Source: Nitrospinota bacterium (GTDB lineage Bacteria > Nitrospinota_A > UBA7883 > JACRLM01). Taken from it: 64,000 nt of DNA. The position numbers and the translations under genes are program-made. Shown one piece after another: positions 9,326 through 18,494 of the stretch; positions within the stretch are counted from its first letter, which is position 1, and each line of letters opens with the position of its first letter. The stretch lies in contig JACQXA010000004.1 in NCBI GenBank assembly GCA_016208975.1, positions 1,489,015 through 1,553,014 on the forward strand, read 5' to 3'. The notes beneath the pieces were generated by a model that worked only from the letters and a program-made list of their open reading frames with translations, made no database searches and had not been told where the DNA came from.

Positions 9326-10228
9326 ATGTTTAACAAGACCGCCACGGCGGCGTACATCCTCGCTTGCGTCTTGGCTCTGCCAGCCTGGGCGGGCGAGGTA
9401 CATCTCCGCCATGGCGGGCTTGAGTTAAACGCCAATCTGGAGCCGGCCCCTGGCGGATCGATTAATGACGGGCCGGTGATCCTTATGGCCCATGGAACCA
9501 TGGGCCATAACGGGATGGAAACCATATCCACCCTGCAAAAACTGTTCGGCGAAAACGGTATAAGCTCGCTGGCCATAAACCTTAGCCTCTCGGAAAGCGC
9601 CAGGCATGGCATGTATCCCTGCGAAAACCTGCAACGCCATCGCCATGAAGACGCGGTGGGCGAAATTTTCGCTTGGGTAGAGTGGTTGAAAGCCCGGGGC
9701 GTTAAGGATATTTACCTGTTCGGCCATTCCAGGGGCGCAAGCCAGGTGGCGCTGGTGGCGGGCAAACTGACATCTGGCGCCGTGAAAGGCGCCATATTGC
9801 TGGCTCCCATTACGTGGGAATCGAAAACCGTTCACGAAAACTACCTGGCCCGCCGCGGGAAACCGCTGGAGCCTTTATTGGCCCATGCGCAGGCGCTGAT
9901 TTCTTCCGGCAAACCGGAGGCTGTGCTGGAGAAAACCGGGTTCCTGCATTGCGCCGAAACCAATGTCACCGCAGGGTCTTTCGTTTCATACTATGGCGGC
10001 GGGGTGGAGCAAGACACCCCATCGCTATTGTCCAGAGTCAACACGCCGGTACTGGTTATCGCCGGGTCGAACGACGATGTGGTGGGAGACCTTGTTGAAA
10101 GGGTGAAACCACACACCGGTGGCGGGAAAATAAAACTTGTGATTGTGGATGGGGCAGATCATTTCTTCCGGGACATCTTCGCTTATGACGTGGCCGATGC
10201 GGTCAAGAGTTTTACAACCGGCAAATGA
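9326..10228 (+). CDS. Exported alpha/beta-hydrolase fold protein
   Basis: 300 residues with a signal peptide (cleavage likely after PAWA, residue 22). The alpha/beta-hydrolase core has the oxyanion region LMAHGTMGHNG, the nucleophile elbow GHSRG, a late Asp in AGSNDDVVG and His in DGADHFF, which together form a plausible Ser-Asp-His triad. The substrate cannot be predicted; the DUF3530-like or lipase-like families are possible. The 12-base spacing to the lipoprotein and 21-base spacing to the glycosyltransferase suggest one operon. Confidence 0.82.
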   Translation: MFNKTATAAYILACVLALPAWAGEVHLRHGGLELNANLEPAPGGSINDGPVILMAHGTMGHNGMETISTLQKLFGENGISSLAINLSLSESARHGMYPCENLQRHRHEDAVGEIFAWVEWLKARGVKDIYLFGHSRGASQVALVAGKLTSGAVKGAILLAPITWESKTVHENYLARRGKPLEPLLAHAQALISSGKPEAVLEKTGFLHCAETNVTAGSFVSYYGGGVEQDTPSLLSRVNTPVLVIAGSNDDVVGDLVERVKPHTGGGKIKLVIVDGADHFFRDIFAYDVADAVKSFTTGK

Positions 10229-10249
10229 CCTTCCCGTGATACGTTTGCC

Positions 10250-11767
10250 ATGAAAAAACCATCCAGCCCCATCAAGATAGCCCATTGCGGTATCGGTTTG
10301 GGCTCTGGCGGGGGGATACCCCGGATGGACACGTTCCATCACAGGTTCTTGAACCGGGACGTATTCGAGCCCGTTTTCGTAATACCCAACCGGCCGGATC
10401 CGGCGGATGTCCCTTTCGACCCTTCCATGGAATATATCTACACCGGCGCCGATGACAGGTTTTCAAAACTTGTCGAGATATTCTCCGGCGTGGACATCGT
10501 GCAGTTTCCCGGGGGGTTCTCGCCCGCCATTTGCGAGGCGGCCCGGCAGGCCCGGGTTCCCGCGCTGGTGGAAACTATGCACCTTTGTGAGCCGGGCCAG
10601 CTTTACCCGGATATAGACGTGACAATCTGCGTTTCCGAAACCGTCAGGAAATATCAGCCGGATCAATCCAAAACCGCAGTGGTGTTGAATGGCATAGACC
10701 TGGCGGAGTTTCCATTCCGGGAACAGCCCGCGCCGGGAAATCGTGTGGTGGTTCTGGAATCGGCCCGGCGGGAGAAACCGAAACATTTCCATCTGGACGA
10801 ACTGGCCGAAGAGCTTCTGCCCCTCGACCCGCGGCTGGAATTGTGGCTGGCGGGGCGCAACCAGACCGGCCCATCCACCGGCAGGGTGAAATTCATGGGT
10901 TTGTCCGGCGACATGGGCGCATTGTACGCCAAGGCGGACATAATGTTGCTGGTCTCCAAAGTGGAGCCTTTCGGGCTGGTGGCGCTGGAGGCCATGGCGT
11001 GCGGCGCTCTCCCGATAGTGGCTGGGGACGGCGGCATGGCGGAGATCGTCACCCACGGAGTGGACGGCTGGATAGTAAAAGGGGACGACCGCCGGGATAT
11101 TGCGGATACCGTTAAGCAGGCCCTGGCCATTCGCGGAACGCCCCTATGGGAACAAATGCGCCGCGCCGCCCGGGAGAAGGTGGAGAAACGTTTTGACGCC
11201 CGCCATTGCGTGGCCGGATACGAGAAAATATATCTTGAGCTGTTGGAGAAAAAGGGCAGGCGCAAGGACCATGGCCCATTCACCCCCAGACCCACCCCCG
11301 AGACGGCGCTGGACGACGCGGTGAACCATTTCAACATCGGCGACTGGCAGGGCATCGAACAAGACATAAAGCAAATGGCCGATTCGACAGGGTTATTCAC
11401 CATCCCCCTTTGCGCCAAAGTGGCCGCGGACTTGGGGATGCAAGCCTTCGCCAGGGGGGAAAACGAACTGGCCGAGCGGGTTTTCGAGAAACTGTTCCGC
11501 TCCGGCCTCCGGGGGAAAAACTGGATGCGCCAATGGGCCTCCATCACGCCCGAGGGGGAATTGAAGTTATCGGCATTGGCCGAACTTGTACGGCTGGAGC
11601 CGGGAAACCCCGAAACGGTCATGCTGTACGCAGAGGCTCTCATAATGGCCGGGCGCATGGATGAAGCCTTAACCGCCCTGGCCGAGGGGGCGCTATTAAA
11701 TCCCATCGCCACGGAACTTTCAGAAACTCTGGAACTGCTCAAAAGAAAGCTGGCGGGTAATAGGTAA
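10250..11767 (+). CDS. GT4-family glycosyltransferase with C-terminal TPR-like region
   Basis: 505 residues. Residues about 1-345 form a GT-B glycosyltransferase with the retaining-GT4 motif EPFGLVALEAMACG (E-x7-E) and the C-terminal signature GGMAEIVTHGVDGW. Residues about 365-500 look like helical TPR repeats (ENELAERVFEKLFRSG, MLYAEALIMAGRMDEALTAL). Such fusions occur in cell-surface polysaccharide or protein glycosylation. Donor and acceptor are unknown. It is the last gene of the propeller-hydrolase-GT run. Confidence 0.85.
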   Translation: MKKPSSPIKIAHCGIGLGSGGGIPRMDTFHHRFLNRDVFEPVFVIPNRPDPADVPFDPSMEYIYTGADDRFSKLVEIFSGVDIVQFPGGFSPAICEAARQARVPALVETMHLCEPGQLYPDIDVTICVSETVRKYQPDQSKTAVVLNGIDLAEFPFREQPAPGNRVVVLESARREKPKHFHLDELAEELLPLDPRLELWLAGRNQTGPSTGRVKFMGLSGDMGALYAKADIMLLVSKVEPFGLVALEAMACGALPIVAGDGGMAEIVTHGVDGWIVKGDDRRDIADTVKQALAIRGTPLWEQMRRAAREKVEKRFDARHCVAGYEKIYLELLEKKGRRKDHGPFTPRPTPETALDDAVNHFNIGDWQGIEQDIKQMADSTGLFTIPLCAKVAADLGMQAFARGENELAERVFEKLFRSGLRGKNWMRQWASITPEGELKLSALAELVRLEPGNPETVMLYAEALIMAGRMDEALTALAEGALLNPIATELSETLELLKRKLAGNR

Positions 11768-11955
11768 ATAGCCGGGCCATGCTCCCCCGTTGCCTCATGG
11801 GAAAAGGTAACCGAAGGCGGCAGATTTTTTAATCCGATGTCATCGTCTCATGTTCCGGAGTTTTGAGGGCATTAAGCGCCTTCCTTGACTTTCTCACAAT
11901 TTCTTTTGCTTCCCTGTGGTCGCCCGGCCACGGCTTCCTGGGGCGGAATTTAGGG

Positions 11956-11982
11956 CCGAGGTCATGCGACCTCGGCGAAGCG
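11956..11982. repeat. 27-bp palindromic repeat, copy 1
   Basis: CCGAGGTC-ATGC-GACCTCGG forms a perfect 8-bp stem with a 4-nt loop, followed by CGAAGCG. It is identical to the copy at 12090-12116. REP-like intergenic element. Confidence 0.85.
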
Positions 11983-12089
11983 ACATGGGGGGTGGACCCT
12001 TCCCTCTGCTTCTCCGTGGCCGCCCGACCACGGATTTCCTGGATGTATGCGGGGCGATCCGTGGCAGTTTCACTCTCAGGCGTGTGAGA

Positions 12090-12116
12090 CCGAGGTCATG
12101 CGACCTCGGCGAAGCG
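12090..12116. repeat. 27-bp palindromic repeat, copy 2
   Basis: Exact repeat of 11956-11982, 134 bases downstream in the same orientation. The stem is CCGAGGTC/GACCTCGG with the same CGAAGCG flank, so the conserved unit is longer than the hairpin itself. Confidence 0.85.
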
Positions 12117-12227
12117 CATAATGTATGCAAGAGTTGGCTTTATGGACAAAACATTTTTCTGATGAATCAAAGCGGGTTTTAAAGCATCATTAATATTTAT
12201 CAATTTGAAGGTGGATTATTTGCCGTT

Positions 12228-13451
12228 ATGGTGACGTCGTTTCCCAAAAACAAGATATCCGTTCTCCTTCTGGAAAACATCCACGAAGCCGCCATTGACG
12301 CTTTTCGCAATGAGCAGTTCCAGGTGGAAGCCTTGCCCGGCGCGCTGGACGTGGCGGCGCTCAAGGAGAAAATAGCCAGCGCCCACATAATCGGCATCCG
12401 CTCCAAGACCAGGATCCCGGCGGAGGCGTTCCAGTCCGCCCGCCGCCTGCTGGCGGTGGGGGCTTTCTGCATCGGCACCAACCAGATAGACCTCGGAGCC
12501 GCCCAGGAGATGGGCGTTCCCGTGTTCAACGCGCCGTTTTCCAACACCCGGTCGGTGGCGGAGCTTATCATTAGCCACTGTATTTCCCTCATGCGCCGCA
12601 TCCCTGAAAAAGACAGGGCCACCCACCAGGGGCTTTGGCTGAAAAGCGCCGAGGGGTGCCGCGAGGTTCGCGGGAAAACGCTGGGCATTATCGGTTACGG
12701 CCATATCGGCTCCCAGGTGAGCGTGCTGGCGGAATCCATGGGAATGAAGGTCATTTTCTTCGACATCCTCGACAAGCTGGCGCTGGGCAACGCCCACAGG
12801 TGCCGCAACCTCAAGGAGCTTCTAACCGCTTCGGACATAGTAACCCTTCACGTGCCCGCCACGCCGCAAACCGCTGGCATGTTCAACCGGGAGCGGGTTG
12901 GGCAGATGAAGAAAGGCGCTTACCTTATAAACTACAGCCGGGGCAACGTGGTGGACATAGAGGCGCTGGCGGACGCCTTAAGGTCCGGCGCCCTGGCAGG
13001 CGCGGCAATAGACGTGTTCCCGGAAGAGCCCAAGGCCAAGGGCGATGTATTCAAGTCACCGTTACAGGGGCTGGAGAACGTGATCCTCACCCCCCACATC
13101 GGCGGCTCCACCCTGGAGGCGCAGGAGAACATCGGTTACGAGGTTTCCTCCAAGCTCATAAAGTTCATCAACAACGGCTCCACCACATCGGCGGTGAACG
13201 TGCCGGAGGTGGAACTTCCCATCCACGAGGGGAAACACCGCATACTCCACCTGCACAAGAACGCGCCCGGAGTGTTGCAGAGGATTAACTCCTACTTCGC
13301 CGAACGCAACGTGAACGTGCTGGCCCAGTACCTTATGACCGACCCCAAGATAGGCTATCTTGTGATGGACGTGTCCAGGAAGGTGGGGAACACGTGGATA
13401 GAAGACCTGCGGAAAATGCCCGGTACCATAAAGGCCCGCATTCTTTACTGA
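12228..13451 (+). CDS. serA: D-3-phosphoglycerate dehydrogenase with ACT domain
   Basis: First committed step of serine biosynthesis, NAD-dependent oxidation of 3-phosphoglycerate. The 407 residues match the E. coli-type length. The Rossmann motif is IIGYGHIGSQ; catalytic residues are the Arg in NYSRGNVVD, the Glu in the FPEEP region and the His in LTPHIGGST. A C-terminal ACT domain (about residues 335-407, APGVLQRINSYFAERNVNV) predicts feedback control by serine. A bidirectional hairpin terminator follows at 13465. It stands alone with no serB or serC neighbour. Confidence 0.96.
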   Translation: MVTSFPKNKISVLLLENIHEAAIDAFRNEQFQVEALPGALDVAALKEKIASAHIIGIRSKTRIPAEAFQSARRLLAVGAFCIGTNQIDLGAAQEMGVPVFNAPFSNTRSVAELIISHCISLMRRIPEKDRATHQGLWLKSAEGCREVRGKTLGIIGYGHIGSQVSVLAESMGMKVIFFDILDKLALGNAHRCRNLKELLTASDIVTLHVPATPQTAGMFNRERVGQMKKGAYLINYSRGNVVDIEALADALRSGALAGAAIDVFPEEPKAKGDVFKSPLQGLENVILTPHIGGSTLEAQENIGYEVSSKLIKFINNGSTTSAVNVPEVELPIHEGKHRILHLHKNAPGVLQRINSYFAERNVNVLAQYLMTDPKIGYLVMDVSRKVGNTWIEDLRKMPGTIKARILY

Positions 13452-13464
13452 GCAAAAAAGGAAA

Positions 13465-13493
13465 GGCCGCGAGTTGAAACTAACCTCGCGGCC
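13465..13493 (-). terminator. Intergenic hairpin terminator between serA and the cytochrome b gene
   Basis: GGCCGCGAG (13465-13473) pairs perfectly with CTCGCGGCC (13485-13493) around an 11-nt loop. On the minus strand the stem is followed by TTTCCTTTTTTG, so it best terminates the cytochrome b transcript. It may also stop serA transcripts in the other direction. Confidence 0.8.
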
Positions 13494-13519
13494 CTCCTGC
13501 GCCCGCTAATAAGCTCCCG

Positions 13520-14341
13520 TTATTCCGCCCCGCCCACACGGAAGGCCGTGGCCTGGGTGAGGTCTCTCCGGTTTTTATGATGCGCTTCCGCCGGGGCCGA
13601 GTGGGGCGCCTTAAAATCCAGCGCCGCCACCGCGCCGGTCTTGTTCCATGCCACTTTCGCAGTGGCCTCGCCGTCGAAAAGCGGCGCCTCGTAGGGAACC
13701 ACGGCTTTCCGTTTCACCCTGTCCTTCATCACCCGCTCCGCCCACAGCGGATGGTGACGCATGGCCCAATCCATGCTCACGTCGCCGTCTATGATGGAGG
13801 ATATGCTGGGCCGGGTGGCCTTGTTGCCGATGGCCATGTAAATGTGCCCGGTAAGGGCCAAGGCAAGCATGAGCGCCACCAGCGTGTGGACCAGAAGAGC
13901 CAGGATCGGAGAGCCGGTGGTCCACATGATAATGCCGGTTCCCACCAGGAGCGCCGATCCGGAAATAGCGATGTAGGCCCAGGTTTTCTGGCCGGGGTTG
14001 AATTTGTCGTCCAGCGGCAGTTCCATGTTCTTAAAAATGGCGGCCAACGGTTTTTTCATCAACCATTCGATATCCTTGCGGCTCCAGCTGGTGACGAGCC
14101 TGAAATTTTCCTTCCAGATTTTTCTATTTCCCAGGGCCACTAGAAGTACCGGGATAACCATAAAAATTACGCTTATCAGCTTATGGGAAGACACCAGAAA
14201 CTTCCTGGACTCCCCCTGGTCTCCCTGAAGGTTGAAATACAACATGGCCAGGCCGGTAAGCAGTAACAACACAAACGTGACCATCACAATGTTGTGCAAC
14301 CACCGCTCCGATGGGGTGAACCTGGTTATAGAACCTTTCAT
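13520..14341 (-). CDS. Cytochrome b subunit, formate dehydrogenase gamma-like
   Basis: 273 residues with four predicted transmembrane helices (about residues 15-35, 50-70, 122-140 and 148-172). His residues at heme-b positions are visible in SERWLHNIV, VSSHKLISV, LLVHTLV and LTGHIYMA. This is the FdhI/cytochrome b561-type membrane anchor that passes electrons between quinones and a periplasmic partner. About 80 extra soluble residues follow the last helix. No catalytic or iron-sulfur subunit is adjacent, so its partner is unknown. Confidence 0.82.
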   Translation of the reverse strand: MKGSITRFTPSERWLHNIVMVTFVLLLLTGLAMLYFNLQGDQGESRKFLVSSHKLISVIFMVIPVLLVALGNRKIWKENFRLVTSWSRKDIEWLMKKPLAAIFKNMELPLDDKFNPGQKTWAYIAISGSALLVGTGIIMWTTGSPILALLVHTLVALMLALALTGHIYMAIGNKATRPSISSIIDGDVSMDWAMRHHPLWAERVMKDRVKRKAVVPYEAPLFDGEATAKVAWNKTGAVAALDFKAPHSAPAEAHHKNRRDLTQATAFRVGGAE

Positions 14342-14700
14342 TTACCTGCCTCTCGTAATTTAACTACCCACCCTGTACATAAACAATTTCCATGCCTTAA
14401 TTGGCTAGGTGTAACGGCTTGTAAAACAGGCGGATAAAATGGCGATGTGCCCCCATGTCCATAATCAGGACAACGGGGATGGCGAAAATGTGTCTTGAAT
14501 GCGGACAGTTGAATTCATGAAAGCCGGTCAAAACAGGAAGGGGCAACGCGAAGCGGAATTTGGTAAACATGTTAATAAATTGCTTGTTATCAAGCAATTG
14601 CCTTGCAAGGTTTCCCACAAAGCTACTGAAATGAGATACAATTTTGAGTAGTACATTTTTTAATCTCGTAAGCTTGTTGCGCCCTCTCTAACCGAGGCAA
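14342..14700. other. 359-bp gap, no supported gene
   Basis: AT-richer than its surroundings. It separates the divergently transcribed cytochrome b gene and the histidine kinase gene, so it must carry both promoters. A 73-codon minus-strand ORF (14397-14618) has no ribosome site and no recognisable motif. I see no RNA gene or repeat. Confidence 0.5.
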
Positions 14701-16383
14701 ATGAGACATCCGGTTTGGTTGAAGTACACCTTTGCCGTTTGCGTCATTGCCCTCTGCGCCAGCCAGTCCTGGGCGCAGGGCGCAAAACCGTCCGCCGACT
14801 CGGAGAGTGTGGTGGCGGTGATCCCTTTTGATTCTCCCCCCACATACTTCAAAGATCCGCTGACGGGCAAAGCATCGGGTTTCGCCGTGGATGTGATGGA
14901 CAAGATCGCCCTGGGGGCGGGGCTGACAGTGGATTACATCTTCGCCAGCGACTGGAAGGAAGTGACTGCCAAAATATTGAGCGGTGAGGCGCGGGTGGCC
15001 CCGGGCATGGGGTTAAGTCCAGAGCGGCAGGAGCGGCTGGCCTTCACAAACCTGATAGACGCTTTCCCTGTCTCGTTTTTCGTGCGAGCCCAGAACGATG
15101 ACATGAACCTGCCCAATGGCAGTTACACGGTTGGGTCGATAAAGGGAAGCGTGGCTTACGAGAACCTGAAAAAATATCCAAACCTGCGGCTGGAGACGTA
15201 TGACAGTTTCCAGCACGGCTTGTTCGACCTGCTGGCGGGAAAGATAGACAGTTTCGCGTGTCCCGGCCCCACGCTCCTTCAACTGGCGCGGGAGTCCGGC
15301 GTGGAGGACAAGATCAAGGTTGTCGGCAAACCCCTGGCCGAAATTAAAAGGGCCATAGCCCTTCGCAAGGATGAGCCCCATCTGCTCCAGCGGCTCAACG
15401 CCTCCATCGAGGATTTCGTGGGGCATGACGAGTACCAGGCCATTTACATCAAGTGGTATGGCAAACCAACGCCTTACTGGACGCCGCAAAGGATAGGCTT
15501 GGCCAGCGTGGTGGTGTTGCTGTTGATGGGCGCGGCCATGTTCCTGTGGCGTCACCTTTCGCTACTTCATCTGAACCGTGAACTCCTGTCCGAGATAGAA
15601 AAACGCAGGCAGGCCGAGGAGGAAATAACGCGGCTGAACGAAAACCTTGAACATAAAGTGGCGCAACGCACCGGGGAGCTGGCCGTTTCCAACCAGAAGC
15701 TTATGCTGGTAAACAAGGAGATGGAGGAGTTCGCCTACGCCGCCAGCCACGACCTGCAGGAGCCCCTGCGGACGATTTCCAGTTACACCCATTTTCTAAA
15801 AGGCGATTTGGGGGGAGAGTTGTCCAAGAAGGCGCTGGACGACATCTATTTTGTGGAAGACGCGTCCAAACGCCTGATGTTGATGGTGCAGAACCTGCTC
15901 CAGCTCTCCCGCGCCGGGCGCGTGGAGCTTCATATGGCCCGCATAGAATTAAACGAGACAATGGGCAAGGTGGCGAAGGAACTGGAGTCTCGCATCCAGC
16001 AAACGAAAGGCAAAGTGGAGTGGGATACGTTGCCGGTGGTATTCGCCGATGGCGAATCCATCCACCGCCTGCTTCAGAACATAGTGGGCAACGCGTTAAA
16101 GTTCCATGGCGAGGCGGCTCCGGTGGTAAAAATATCCGCCCAACGGCAGGGCGAGTTCTGGGAGCTCACCGTGGAGGACAACGGCATAGGCATAGATCCG
16201 GAATATGCGGAAATGGTGTTTGTCCCGTTCAAACGCCTGCACAGCGTGGCCAGTTACGAAGGTAGCGGCATCGGGCTTTCCATATGCCGGAAAACCGTGG
16301 AGAGGCACGGCGGCAGGATATGGGTGGAGTCGCAACCGGGGAAGGGGAGCCGGTTCAAGTTTACCCTGCCAGCGGCGGAGTGA
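14701..16383 (+). CDS. Sensor histidine kinase with periplasmic solute-binding domain
   Basis: 560 residues: signal peptide (cleaved near SWAQ, residue 26), a bacterial extracellular solute-binding type 3 domain (about 35-255), one transmembrane helix (266-284), a coiled coil (about 290-345), a phytochrome-like HisKA with His350 in AASHDLQEP, and a HATPase with N box [12 protein letters not shown]1 DNGIGIDP and G2 GSGIGLSI. The periplasmic domain suggests direct sensing of an amino acid or similar small ligand. No receiver gene is adjacent, so it is an orphan kinase. The next genes form an unrelated toxin-antitoxin module. Confidence 0.92.
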   Translation: MRHPVWLKYTFAVCVIALCASQSWAQGAKPSADSESVVAVIPFDSPPTYFKDPLTGKASGFAVDVMDKIALGAGLTVDYIFASDWKEVTAKILSGEARVAPGMGLSPERQERLAFTNLIDAFPVSFFVRAQNDDMNLPNGSYTVGSIKGSVAYENLKKYPNLRLETYDSFQHGLFDLLAGKIDSFACPGPTLLQLARESGVEDKIKVVGKPLAEIKRAIALRKDEPHLLQRLNASIEDFVGHDEYQAIYIKWYGKPTPYWTPQRIGLASVVVLLLMGAAMFLWRHLSLLHLNRELLSEIEKRRQAEEEITRLNENLEHKVAQRTGELAVSNQKLMLVNKEMEEFAYAASHDLQEPLRTISSYTHFLKGDLGGELSKKALDDIYFVEDASKRLMLMVQNLLQLSRAGRVELHMARIELNETMGKVAKELESRIQQTKGKVEWDTLPVVFADGESIHRLLQNIVGNALKFHGEAAPVVKISAQRQGEFWELTVEDNGIGIDPEYAEMVFVPFKRLHSVASYEGSGIGLSICRKTVERHGGRIWVESQPGKGSRFKFTLPAAE

Positions 16384-16422
16384 GGGATAGCTCGAAGGCT
16401 CTTAATAACTGGTGTTCCGCTG

Positions 16423-16436
16423 ATAATGTTCATTAT
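16423..16436. promoter_or_regulatory. Palindromic operator candidate of the phd-relE module
   Basis: ATAATG-TT-CATTAT is a perfect 6-bp inverted repeat 20 bases upstream of the antitoxin start. Phd/YefM antitoxins autoregulate by binding such palindromes. It overlaps -10-like sequence (TATGAT at 16434). Confidence 0.45.
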
Positions 16437-16456
16437 GATTATTTAGGGGAACCAAA

Positions 16457-16696
16457 GTGAAAACAGCCAGGGCTACCGACATTAAAACCGGGTTCGGGCA
16501 GTGTCTGGACACGTCCATGGCCGAACCGGTGCTTATAGAGAAGAACGGCAGACCCGTGGCGGTGATGATGTCCATAACCGATTATGGGCGCCTTTCGGCC
16601 ATGGAGGATGAATATTGGGCCATGCGGGCCGCTTCCGCTGAGAAAAGCGGTTATATCGGGGAAAAAGCCGCCACCAGCCTGCTACGCTCCCGGTAG
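16457..16696 (+). CDS. Phd/YefM-family antitoxin
   Basis: 79 residues starting at GTG after an AGGGGA ribosome site. The N-terminal DNA-binding Phd/YefM fold is visible as KTARATDIKTGFGQCLD, then EPVLIEKNGRPVAVMMSITDY, a signature of the prevent-host-death family. The C-terminus is the helical toxin-binding arm. The toxin frame begins 3 bases downstream, so the pair is an operon. The toxin appears broken, leaving a solitary antitoxin. Confidence 0.88.
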   Translation: MKTARATDIKTGFGQCLDTSMAEPVLIEKNGRPVAVMMSITDYGRLSAMEDEYWAMRAASAEKSGYIGEKAATSLLRSR

Positions 16697-16699
16697 TTT

Positions 16700-16957
16700 G
16701 TGAATTATTCGCTGGACATCACCCGGCAGGCCAAAGATTTTCTGGACGGGCTGGACGCAAAACAGTTCAGGCAAATAGCCAGAAAAATCCTGCCGCTGAT
16801 GGACGGTCCGGAAACGCCGGACCCCGCCAAGCTGTACGGTTTCCCCTATCGCCGCGCGGATGCGGGCGGGTATCGCATTATTTATCCGTGTGGATGGCGA
16901 CTGTCTCAAGGTGGCGTTCTCCGAACTGCCACACCATGCCGAGCGGGAGCGCCATTC
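16700..16957 (+). pseudogene. RelE/ParE-family toxin, frameshifted and 3' disrupted
   Basis: From the GTG at 16700 the frame encodes a RelE-like start (YSLDITRQAKDFLDGLD ... KLYGFPYRRADAGGYRIIY). Near 16885-16891 (TTTATCCGTG) the frame breaks. Dropping one C restores RVDGDCLKVAF and SELPHHAERE, the expected RelE core. The restored frame then runs into a palindromic repeat at 16958. A diverged copy of the 3' end with a stop codon lies at 17115-17157. As read, it would not give a normal toxin. A sequencing error at the C run is possible for the frameshift but not for the repeat. Confidence 0.75.
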
Positions 16958-17049
16958 GTCATCCCGGCCAAGCGAAAGCGCGAGCCGGGATCATGCCTCA
17001 TTCACGAGGAAGGATTGAAGCCCCGATGCCGGGTCACGCCCGGCATGAC
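16958..17049. repeat. Palindromic repeat element inside the relE 3' region
   Basis: It begins GTCATCCCGG and ends CCGGCATGAC, giving imperfect terminal inverted repeats. Internally it has a CCCGGC/GCCGGG hairpin (16963-16996) and a GCCGGGTCACGCCCGGC hairpin (about 17030-17044). This resembles the widespread GTCATCCCGG-type intergenic repeat elements. A further hairpin GTGGTG-TTGT-CACCAC lies just downstream (about 17067-17082). Confidence 0.7.
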
Positions 17050-17114
17050 AATGTTCCCGCTGTCCGTGGTGTTGTCACCACGCGGATTCTTTGCCCGATG
17101 TAACATCACGCCGG

Positions 17115-17154
17115 GGTGGCGCTCTCCGGACTGCAACACAGCGCCGAGCGGCAG
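17115..17154 (+). repeat. Diverged 40-bp duplicate of the relE 3' end
   Basis: This segment matches 16910-16949 at 33 of 40 positions by eye and reads VALSGLQHSAERQ then TAG, compared with VAFSELPHHAERE in the first copy. The two copies are offset by 205 bp and flank the palindromic element. It is either an old long flanking duplication or the remnant of a second toxin gene. Confidence 0.6.
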
Positions 17155-17161
17155 TAGTGGT

Positions 17162-17920
17162 TCAAATCGGGTTGAACACGTCTATAAACTTAACCTCCAC
17201 CCCGAACTTTTTCGCCACCGCGTCCCCCAGCGCCATCACGCCGAAGCGCTCGGTTGCGTGATGACCGGCGGCGATGTAATGTATGCCCTCCTCCCGGGCC
17301 AGGTGATACACCCATTCGCTCTCCTCGCCGGTCAATAGCGCGTCGGCTTTCCTTGCGATGGCTTCCCGCAACGTGTCCTGCCCGCCGCCGGAGCAAATGG
17401 CCACCCGCCCAATACTTCCCGGCCCGAAGGCGTGGATCCTTGCGTCACGGTTTATCTCCCGCTTGACCGTATCCATAAACTCCGCCACCGACTGGGTCTT
17501 GCCCGTCCGGGCCAGGTAACCAATGGTTTTCCCCTTGTACAGGCCGAAAGGCTCCTCGCCGCCCAATCCCAACCGCTTCACAAGCTGTATGTTGTTGCCC
17601 ACTTCCGGATGCCTGTCCAGCGGCAGATGATAGCCGATAAGGGAGATGCGGTTCTCCAGCAGGAATTTTAAACGTTCTTTCAGGCTACCCTTCACCACCC
17701 GGGGTTCCGAATCCCAGAACATGCCGTGATGTACCAGGATCGCCCCGGCCCCCCACTCACAGGCCAGCTGGAAAAGTTCCATGCACGCCGAAACGCCAGT
17801 GGCGATTTTTTTAACTTCGGCGCCCCCTTCCACCTGCAAACCCTGCGGGCCGTAGTCATTTATGGATTTAGCTTCCAGATACTCGTCCAGGTAAGAGGTG
17901 ATCTCGTGAAGGTCCGCCAT
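17162..17920 (-). CDS. Nif3-like dinuclear metal centre protein
   Basis: 252 residues from the ATG at 17920, chosen because GGAG sits 6 bases upstream; an upstream in-frame ATG at 17932 lacks a ribosome site. Metal ligands of the Nif3/YbgI family are visible: the His pair in ILVHHGMFWD, Asp in LPLDRHPEVGNN, and the C-terminal GHHATERFG with His and Glu. The family forms hexameric toroids with a dinuclear metal site; proposed roles include GTP cyclohydrolase-like or hydrolase activity, none firmly proven. It is convergent with the toxin remnant. Confidence 0.93.
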   Translation of the reverse strand: MADLHEITSYLDEYLEAKSINDYGPQGLQVEGGAEVKKIATGVSACMELFQLACEWGAGAILVHHGMFWDSEPRVVKGSLKERLKFLLENRISLIGYHLPLDRHPEVGNNIQLVKRLGLGGEEPFGLYKGKTIGYLARTGKTQSVAEFMDTVKREINRDARIHAFGPGSIGRVAICSGGGQDTLREAIARKADALLTGEESEWVYHLAREEGIHYIAAGHHATERFGVMALGDAVAKKFGVEVKFIDVFNPI

Positions 17921-18004
17921 TTTCCGCTCCATAACCGGTTGGGATAATACATTTTAACCTGCTCCGCGAAGAACCTGTGCTAGAATCAGCGACGGACTTT
18001 GTTC

Positions 18005-18080
18005 GCGCCCGTAGCTCAGCGGATAGAGCGTCTGACTCCGGATCAGAAGGCCGCAGGTTCAATTCCTGCCGGGCGCGCCA
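18005..18080 (+). tRNA. tRNA-Arg (anticodon CCG)
   Basis: 76 nt with a complete cloverleaf: acceptor GCGCCCG/CGGGCGC, D stem GCTC/GAGC, anticodon stem TCTGA/TCAGA with loop CTCCGGA (anticodon CCG, reads CGG), T stem GCAGG/CCTGC with loop TTCAATT. The CCA end is encoded. It lies between the Nif3-like gene and glnB. Confidence 0.97.
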
Positions 18081-18103
18081 TGATAGAAGAACCTGATTAA
18101 TAG

Positions 18104-18463
<360 letters not shown>

Positions 18464-18494
18464 TGAGATTCTCTTGAGCTACCTTGGCGAAGCG

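Larger units (their letters stand above)
11768..12227 (+). other. 460-bp gene-free gap with palindromic repeats
   Basis: There is no convincing gene on either strand; the ORFs here are repeat translations. The gap holds two exact copies of a 27-bp palindromic repeat and a second imperfect pair of the form GTGGYCGCCCGRCCACGG followed by a TTCCTGG-like tail, at about 11917-11941 and 12016-12041. Short AT-rich sequence precedes serA. Confidence 0.7.

Noticed and set aside
11956-12116. CRISPR-like direct repeats
   Set aside because: Only two copies, 134 bases apart, palindromic and with unequal surrounding repeats. No cas genes.
14397-14618. 73-codon minus-strand ORF between the cytochrome b and kinase genes
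   Set aside because: GTG start without ribosome site, no recognisable motif, lies in a promoter region.
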